This document shows positions 1-3,996 of a stretch of DNA of 8,659 nucleotides, piece by piece. Both the position numbers and the translations under genes were made by a program. Within the stretch, counting starts at the first letter, position 1, and every line of letters begins with the position of its first letter. The notes below the pieces were generated by a model. It saw only the letters and a list, made by a program, of their open reading frames with translations. It was not told the origin of the DNA and searched no databases. Origin of the DNA: a bacterium (GTDB lineage: Bacteria; Spirochaetota; JAHITG01); NCBI GenBank assembly GCA_028711675.1, contig JAQTRT010000130.1, forward strand, positions 1 through 8,659. Direction: 5' to 3'.

Positions 1-496
1 AGAGCCCGGCTTTCACTTTTTTCCAGAGGATAGGGCTGAGCTTGTATCCCACCAGGCGGTCCAGAATGCGCCTGGCCTGCTGGGCGTTCACGAGACTGGT
101 ATTGATTTCATGGGGGGCCTTGATGGACTCCATGATGGCGTCCTTGGTTATCTCGTTGAAAACGATACGCTTGATGTTGGGATTGGACTCCTTCAGCGCG
201 TTGGCCAGATGCCAGGAAATGGCTTCACCCTCCCTGTCCGGGTCAGCGGCCAGCAGAACCTCCTTGGCGCCAGCAGCTTTCTTTTTCAGGTCTTTCAGTA
301 TGCTGAGCTTGCCCTTGATCACCTTGTACTCCGGCTGGAAATTATTCTCGATATCCACGGCCAGCCTGGATTTTGGCAGATCGATAAGGTGTCCTTTGGA
401 GGAATCCACAATATACTCCGTACCCAGGTATTTGTTGATGGTCTTGGCTTTTGACGGGGATTCAACGATGACTAAGATCTTTTCTCTTTGTGCCAT
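1..496 (-). CDS. topA: DNA topoisomerase I, N-terminal part (truncated by window edge)
   Basis: Type IA topoisomerase, which relaxes negative supercoils by cutting and rejoining one DNA strand in the cytoplasm. Reading from an ATG at 496 gives 165 uninterrupted codons to the window edge. The Toprim domain is clear: the first strand with VESPSKAK (E12 is the expected catalytic acid) and the metal-binding DPDREGEAISWHL at residues 85-97 (D85, D87, E89). It is followed by the family segment NAQQARRILDRLVGYKLSP at about residues 137-155. Family members usually exceed 650 residues, so the active-site tyrosine and the zinc-finger tail lie outside the window. An AAGGA ribosome site sits just upstream of the ATG, and smg ends only 10 bases before the start, so the two are probably co-transcribed. 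The identification is firm. Only the missing C-terminal part cannot be judged. Confidence 0.97.
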   Translation of the reverse strand, partial: MAQREKILVIVESPSKAKTINKYLGTEYIVDSSKGHLIDLPKSRLAVDIENNFQPEYKVIKGKLSILKDLKKKAAGAKEVLLAADPDREGEAISWHLANALKESNPNIKRIVFNEITKDAIMESIKAPHEINTSLVNAQQARRILDRLVGYKLSPILWKKVKAGL

Positions 497-506
497 AATA
501 GTCCTT

Positions 507-947
507 TTAATTGATTTGCTGGTAATAGAAACGGGATGAATGAGCCGATTTCTTGAACAGGATGCGGTGAATCAGTTCTTCCAGGTGTTCGGTATCTAAA
601 ATGTGGTTGTTTTGTTCGATCTGGCTGAGGATATCCTCCAGATCCCGGGAGGAAAGATTATCATTGTAGTAATGTTCCAGAAGAAGCCTGTGGGCTTCTG
701 AGGTCATCTTGTATTTTTCTCTGTCGGTCAGGATACGGATCTTCCGGCTGATGGTCCGCTCTTCGCCGTCTTCGTCATGATGTTCCCGGATCTTCTTGAT
801 GATGAACTCGAAAGCTTCATCGATCTGATCGATCTTATAGCCATGCTTCAGGAGACGCATGACGATGTTCTTTTCCGTATCCTCGGAATCATCGACGCTC
901 AACAGTTCCTTGATAATAAGATCCACGATCTTATCAAAATTCTTCAT
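507..947 (-). CDS. smg: Smg-like protein (DUF494 family)
   Basis: This 146-residue protein is rich in charged helices and has no signal peptide or membrane segment, so it should be cytoplasmic. The layout matches Smg/DUF494: an N-terminal helix (residues 4-16), an acidic linker, a helix pair ending near K52, then an R-I-L-T-D-R-E-K segment (residues 71-78) of the kind that opens the C-terminal half in this family, followed by a helix with repeated Asp/Glu. The biochemical role of Smg is not established. The strongest support is position: it lies between dprA and topA, while in many Proteobacteria smg follows dprA and precedes a topoisomerase-zinc-finger gene. The start is an ATG with a strong GGGAGGGG ribosome site five bases away. 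Similarity to proteobacterial Smg is moderate, so the family call rests partly on context. Confidence 0.75.
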   Translation of the reverse strand: MKNFDKIVDLIIKELLSVDDSEDTEKNIVMRLLKHGYKIDQIDEAFEFIIKKIREHHDEDGEERTISRKIRILTDREKYKMTSEAHRLLLEHYYNDNLSSRDLEDILSQIEQNNHILDTEHLEELIHRILFKKSAHSSRFYYQQIN

Positions 948-970
948 TTTTCCCCTCCCAATTACTTATC

Positions 971-1056
971 AAAGGCAACAAAGGCTGTAAAGGTTATAAA
1001 GATTATAAAGGCAAATCCTTCCTGCCTTTACAGCCTTTATAACCTTTCAGGCCTTT
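971..1056. repeat. Converging 9-bp repeats forming a long hairpin between dprA and smg
   Basis: Five tandem 9-bp units start at 971, 980, 989, 998 and 1007 (AAAGGCAAC, AAAGGCTGT, AAAGGTTAT, AAAGATTAT, AAAGGCAAA). After an 11-base gap, four inverted units with GCCTTT or ACCTTT cores start at 1024, 1033, 1042 and 1051. Arms 980-1012 and 1024-1056 can fold on each other around loop 1013-1023. I count 27 Watson-Crick pairs out of 33, plus two G·U pairs in the minus-strand transcript. The structure would therefore sit in the dprA–smg mRNA. No U-run follows it, so it does not look like a simple intrinsic terminator. A mobile or dispersed repeat, an mRNA-stability element or a processing site are all possible. 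Confidence 0.8.
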
Positions 1057-1112
1057 ATGGCCGTCCTAAGGTCCATTTGTTCTCAATATAAAATTCCGCA
1101 TAATCATACAAA

Positions 1113-2222
1113 TCACTCCGTTAATCTGAATTTATGGCCGGGGACCTGTTCGATAAAACCTTTGATCTCCAGCATCATAAGGCTCTGTTCCAGCTGATTG
1201 ATCCGTATCTTAGTCTTATAGTAGATCTCATCCACTCCCACGGGCTCAACATCGATATGCTTCAGGATCACCTTTTCCTCGGTGTTCAGGACATCTTTCT
1301 TTTCGGATGAGGGGGGCTTCCGGGATGCCACGGCCTGAACGCTCACAGCAGGCAGATGGAATTCCTCCAGGATATCATTCACATTCTGTATCAACCGGGC
1401 CCCGTCCTTGATGAGCCGGTTGGTCCCCTCGCTCATCCTGCTCGTGACCGGACCGGGTACAGCAAACACTTCTCTTCCTTGTTCCAGGGCATAAGAAGCC
1501 GTGATAAGGGCTCCGGACCTGCTCCCTGCCTCCACCACAACCGTGCCTGCGCTCAATCCGCTGATGATCCTGTTCCGTCTGGGGAAATTATACCGCTCAG
1601 GTTTTTGCCCCAGGGGGAATTCCGAGATTACGGCGCCGTGCCGGGATATGGAATGGTATAATTCCTTGTTCTCATCAGGATAGATCCAGTGAAGGCCGGA
1701 ACCCAGGACCGCGATGGTCTGTCCGGACGCTTCGATGGCGCCTTTATGTGCGCAGGTATCGATGCCCAGTGCCATGCCGGATACGATCGTAAACCCGTTT
1801 CCTGCCAGTTCGCGGGCCAGGCGCAGCGCAACCTGGTTCCCGTCCCGGCTGGAATCCCGTGATCCCACGATGGAGATCGACCGGCCTTCCGGCAGATTTC
1901 CCTTGCAGTAAAGCAGGAGAGGAGGATCAAATATCTTCCTGAGGAGTTCCGGGTATTTACTGTCCCGTATGGTGATGACCTCCATATCCTTCTCATTCCC
2001 TGCCAGTTCCAGCTCTCTTTCCGCCTGGGCCAGATAGAACTTCTGATGATCCTTTAATTTCTTTAAAAAATTCCGTTCCGCTCCGCTCATCTTGCTGAAA
2101 CGAGGAGAATCGAACAGTTCCCGGATATCCTTGACTTTCCCGTACAGGGAATAAAGAGTGCCGGGACTCGTATCCTCGATCAGGTTCAAGGCTAAAAAAT
2201 ATTTTTTTTCATCCTTGTTCAC
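1113..2222 (-). CDS. dprA: DNA-processing protein DprA
   Basis: Cytoplasmic protein that binds incoming single-stranded DNA and loads RecA during natural transformation. The 369 residues are a normal length with three parts: an N-terminal helical domain (about 1-85), a Rossmann-like core (about 86-288) and a C-terminal winged-helix domain (about 310-369). Core signatures are GSRDSSRDG (120-128), SGMALGID with a following AH (148-159), AVLGSGLHWIYPDEN (171-185), SEFPLG (200-205), NFPRRNRIISGLS (212-224), SGALITA (236-242) and EGTNRLIKDGA (265-275). The start is a GTG at 2222 that overlaps the end of the TPR lipoprotein gene in a GTGA junction, with an AGGAG ribosome site just upstream, so translation is probably coupled. 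A DprA gene does not by itself prove competence. No com or pil genes are in the window. Confidence 0.97.
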   Translation of the reverse strand: MNKDEKKYFLALNLIEDTSPGTLYSLYGKVKDIRELFDSPRFSKMSGAERNFLKKLKDHQKFYLAQAERELELAGNEKDMEVITIRDSKYPELLRKIFDPPLLLYCKGNLPEGRSISIVGSRDSSRDGNQVALRLARELAGNGFTIVSGMALGIDTCAHKGAIEASGQTIAVLGSGLHWIYPDENKELYHSISRHGAVISEFPLGQKPERYNFPRRNRIISGLSAGTVVVEAGSRSGALITASYALEQGREVFAVPGPVTSRMSEGTNRLIKDGARLIQNVNDILEEFHLPAVSVQAVASRKPPSSEKKDVLNTEEKVILKHIDVEPVGVDEIYYKTKIRINQLEQSLMMLEIKGFIEQVPGHKFRLTE

Positions 2223-2920
2223 ATGTTCTCCTGCATTTCTCTTAAGATCCGCTGGATATTATCCTTTACCTGTTCGTGCCGGGGGTCCCTGTCTTTCAGC
2301 AGGGAAAGAAGGGCTTTGTAAAATTCCAGGGATTTACCGGGCTCGCCCAGTTCATAATAGAACCGTGCAAGGGCAAAATGGGCGTCCACGTTCTTGGGAT
2401 CCCGTTTTAAAACTTCAGCCATATAACCAATGCCTTTATAATAATCCTTATAGACCCAGAAATAAATGACACCCAGACCGTAATAACATTCCAGGATCTC
2501 CGGGGAAAAACCAAGGGCGACCTTGTATTCCTCCTCGGCTTTCCGGGTCAATTCCATCTTTTGAGCTTCATCCGTGGTGGTCCGGCTCAACTGGCTGTAA
2601 CAGATGGCCAGACGGTAATGTATCTCCCCGGAAACGGGAAGGATGGCAACGGCCTTTTGGTAATACGCCAGGGCATCGTTGAAATGATCCAGGTTAAAAT
2701 GGTACTTGCCGAGTTTGCGGTAGAGCAAACCCTGGTTCTCCCGGGCTTCCACTTTCATCTGGACGATCTCTTCATACTTCTCTACGGCTTTTTCCCAGTC
2801 CTCGGCTTTCTTGCTCTTGGCCAGGCTCTGGGCATTCCTGAACTTCCTTTTTAATGAATTCTCGCATGCCATTAAAAGGGAACAGCATAAGAGAAGTAAG
2901 ATCACATTTCTTTTCTTCAT
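2219..2920 (-). CDS. TPR-repeat lipoprotein
   Basis: This 233-residue protein has a basic start (MKKR), a hydrophobic stretch and a canonical lipobox L16-M17-A18-C19, so it should be exported and lipid-anchored at C19. The rest is made of tetratricopeptide repeats: roughly 64-97 (LYRKLGKYHFN, then ALAYYQKAVAILP), 98-140 with an insertion carrying extra charged residues, 143-177 (YYGLGVIYF, then LKRDPKN) and 178-211. An earlier degenerate repeat may lie at 27-60. TPRs are protein-binding scaffolds, and the partner is not evident. The ATG directly follows the TAA of the HTH gene (TAAATG), with an AGAGGA ribosome site inside that gene, and the 3' end overlaps dprA. It resembles the BamD/YfgC-like TPR lipoprotein class only in general architecture. 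No specific family is assigned. Confidence 0.9.
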   Translation of the reverse strand: MKKRNVILLLLCCSLLMACENSLKRKFRNAQSLAKSKKAEDWEKAVEKYEEIVQMKVEARENQGLLYRKLGKYHFNLDHFNDALAYYQKAVAILPVSGEIHYRLAICYSQLSRTTTDEAQKMELTRKAEEEYKVALGFSPEILECYYGLGVIYFWVYKDYYKGIGYMAEVLKRDPKNVDAHFALARFYYELGEPGKSLEFYKALLSLLKDRDPRHEQVKDNIQRILREMQENM

Positions 2921-3136
2921 TTACACGTTCCTCTCCAGGTATTCGAGAAGGTCTTTTTTTCGGAAACGGCGGTGCTTGCCCGTACCGATACGGTAACTTT
3001 TTATCACATTGATCTTATTGAGCCGTCTTATCGTGCTGTTACTTACGCCCAGGATCTCTGAAGCTTCAGTGACAGTAAGCATCCTCTCCAGTTCTTTCTC
3101 TAAGAGTTTTTGTTTCAAGTCTTCTTTAATATCCAT
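2921..3136 (-). CDS. Small excisionase/MerR-like helix-turn-helix DNA-binding protein
   Basis: This short protein (71 residues from the ATG at 3136) has a charged N-terminal helix. It then carries a winged helix-turn-helix of the excisionase/MerR-like type: L-T-V-T-E-A-S-E-I-L-G-V-S followed by N-S-T-I-R-R-L as the recognition helix, a basic wing with the run GTGKHRRFRKKD, and a closing helix (DLLEYLE). It lacks any effector or dimerisation domain. A GTG at 3145 in the same frame would add three residues, but the AAGGTGG ribosome site is spaced correctly for the ATG at 3136 and overlaps that GTG. It is the first gene of the block with the TPR lipoprotein and dprA, and five 10-bp repeats lie just upstream. 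Autoregulation is a reasonable inference. No integrase or phage gene accompanies it, so a true excisionase role is unlikely. Confidence 0.88.
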   Translation of the reverse strand: MDIKEDLKQKLLEKELERMLTVTEASEILGVSNSTIRRLNKINVIKSYRIGTGKHRRFRKKDLLEYLERNV

Positions 3137-3162
3137 TTTTGCCACCTTCAGAAAAGAATACT

Positions 3163-3168
3163 ATTATA
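3163..3168 (-). promoter_or_regulatory. Possible second -10 element close to the HTH gene
   Basis: A TATAAT hexamer reads on the minus strand here, about 27 bases before the HTH ATG. No good -35 lies 16-18 bases upstream. The nearest TTG-type hexamer (TTGTAA) is about 21 bases away and overlaps the end of the 10-bp repeat array. If used, this promoter would need help from a bound protein or would be controlled by whatever binds the repeats. It may equally be chance in AT-rich DNA. Confidence 0.25.
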
Positions 3169-3190
3169 TCGGTAGCTTTGAATAATATCT

Positions 3191-3240
3191 TACAACATTT
3201 TACAACTTATGATAACTTATGACAACTTAGAACAACATAA
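3191..3240. repeat. Five 10-bp direct repeats (iteron-like operator array)
   Basis: Five consecutive 10-bp units run without gaps: tacaacattt, tacaacttat, gataacttat, gacaacttag, aacaacataa (plus strand). The shared core is ACAACTTAT, or ATAAGTTGT on the coding strand. A 10-bp period places every copy on nearly the same face of the helix, as expected for cooperative binding by a small protein. The array lies between the consensus promoter and the HTH gene, inside the predicted mRNA leader. The adjacent HTH protein is the obvious candidate binder, by inference only. Confidence 0.75.
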
Positions 3241-3281
3241 TATAATTTATACTAAGATATAATAAGCTTATATAACTTAAA

Positions 3282-3309
3282 ATTATATTTTATTAATTTT
3301 TATTGTCAA
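3282..3309 (-). promoter_or_regulatory. Consensus sigma70-type promoter for the HTH–TPR–dprA block
   Basis: On the minus strand a perfect -35 TTGACA (3309-3304) is followed after 16 bases by a perfect -10 TATAAT (3287-3282). Transcription would start near 3275, giving a leader of about 140 bases before the HTH start, with the 10-bp repeat array inside it. Both hexamers match consensus in full, which is uncommon even in AT-rich DNA. The 16-base spacer is one short of the optimum. Confidence 0.7.
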
Positions 3310-3360
3310 GTAAAAAATAAGCTTTTTTACAAAAAATTTTAACATTTTTAAAAAAATAGC

Positions 3361-3396
3361 AAAAACATTAAAAAAAGCAGATTTTTTAATGTTTTT
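3361..3396. terminator. A/T-rich perfect hairpin, possible bidirectional terminator
   Basis: Arms 3361-3375 (aaaaacattaaaaaa) and 3382-3396 are exact reverse complements around a six-base loop (agcaga). T-runs follow the stem on either strand, and on the minus strand it lies about 160 bases after the LysM-like gene. Only one of 15 pairs is G·C, so as a classical intrinsic terminator it is weak. A protein-binding site or a cruciform is an alternative. Confidence 0.35.
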
Positions 3397-3473
3397 TAAT
3401 AATAAATGATTATTATAAAACTGAAGAAAAGAGTGAGATTATTCACCCTGAAAGGATTTGCAATGATAATCCA

Positions 3474-3491
3474 GGTCTTTTATAAAAGTCC
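3474..3491. promoter_or_regulatory. Short palindrome, possible protein-binding site
   Basis: GGTCTTTTATAAAAGTCC is a two-fold symmetric 18-mer with a perfect 12-bp centre (CTTTTATAAAAG) and flanking GG/CC, broken only at the third position from each end. It lies after the stop of the LysM-like gene. Possible roles are an operator or a minor stem in the 3' untranslated region. No T-run follows on the minus strand. Confidence 0.3.
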
Positions 3492-3553
3492 ACAATTAAA
3501 TATGAATTATGAAGTCATATGGAGTACTGTCAAATTTGTTGAAAGACAATGAT

Positions 3554-3994
3554 TTAATCAAGAGGTATAAGTATCCTGTCCCCGATCTTTAATTCATCCT
3601 TGACCCCGCCGAAATTCGTGGCAAAGTTGGCGAGATTGATCTTATATGCCCAGTTACCGATATCAGTTTTCTGGAATTTTTCTTGTTTTAAATAATTCCT
3701 TAAAACCTTCTCGGAGATCACCCAGACACTGTCCCCTGCTTCCACGATATACACACCATACCTTTTATTCCCGATCTGTTTGATCCCGGCTTTAAAGAAT
3801 CCCGGATCGCCTTCCTGAATCCCGGATTTTCCACTGATTGTCCCGGTTTCCTGCAGGCGTTCCGGGGCAGGCTCATTTTCAGAAGAGAGGGCACCAGTCC
3901 TGCTGTGATCTGCTGCTTTCTGTTTTTTCTCATTCCCGGGACCGCAGCGGGCAAGCAGGAAAAGAATAATAAAAAAAATCGCTATTCTTTTCAT
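3554..3994 (-). CDS. Small exported LysM-like protein, probable lipoprotein
   Basis: This 146-residue protein starts with MKRIAIFFII and a short hydrophobic stretch ending in L14-A15-R16-C17. Cysteine 17 suggests a lipoprotein, but arginine just before it departs from the usual Gly/Ala/Ser, so lipidation is uncertain. Residues 18-75 are a polar, low-complexity linker. Residues 81-144 resemble a LysM fold: Y-I-V-E-A-G-D-S-V-W at the first strand and helix, I-N-L-A-N in the middle, and L-K-I-G-D-R-I-L-I-P at the end. About 20 extra residues sit between the two helices compared with a typical LysM of some 45 residues. LysM modules usually bind peptidoglycan. The ATG has a strong GGGGGAGGT site and lies two bases after the stop of the large TPR/Ig-like gene, whose C-terminus carries a related module, so joint function at the cell wall is likely. 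Confidence 0.85.
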   Translation of the reverse strand: MKRIAIFFIILFLLARCGPGNEKKQKAADHSRTGALSSENEPAPERLQETGTISGKSGIQEGDPGFFKAGIKQIGNKRYGVYIVEAGDSVWVISEKVLRNYLKQEKFQKTDIGNWAYKINLANFATNFGGVKDELKIGDRILIPLD

Positions 3995-3996
3995 TT

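Larger units (their letters stand above)
3137..3553. other. AT-rich intergenic region between the two gene blocks
   Basis: No credible gene was found on either strand in these roughly 410 bases. Composition is strikingly richer in A and T than the flanking coding DNA, with long A and T runs at about 3311-3400. From high to low coordinate it holds a short palindrome (3474-3491), an A/T hairpin (3361-3396), a consensus-like promoter facing the HTH gene (3282-3309), five 10-bp direct repeats (3191-3240) and a second possible -10 element (3163-3168). Stretch 3492-3553 shows nothing I can name. Confidence 0.8.

Noticed and set aside
42..539. Plus-strand open frame of 165 codons at the window start
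   Set aside because: It is the antisense of topA and the end of smg. The minus-strand frame carries the Toprim motifs and is clearly the coding one.
948..1112. Intrinsic terminator after dprA
   Set aside because: The hairpin there is long but is followed by mixed sequence rather than a U-run, and it is built from 9-bp repeats.
1628..1996. Minus-strand open frame in another phase inside dprA
   Set aside because: The dprA frame contains all family motifs across this stretch, and the alternative is rich in Arg, Ser and Trp, as expected of a frame-shifted shadow.
2921..3145. Phage or mobile-element excisionase
   Set aside because: No integrase, attachment-site repeat or phage gene is present, and the gene is embedded in a housekeeping-type operon. 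The fold is shared with ordinary small regulators.
3215..3260. Leader peptide in the HTH mRNA leader
   Set aside because: The only ATGs in the leader open frames of two or three codons before a stop and have no ribosome site, so no attenuator peptide is supported.
3146..3420. Possible replication origin (AT-rich DNA, iterons, palindromes)
   Set aside because: I found no good DnaA-box match (TTATNCACA) on either strand, and no replication initiator gene is nearby. A promoter/operator region explains the repeats better.
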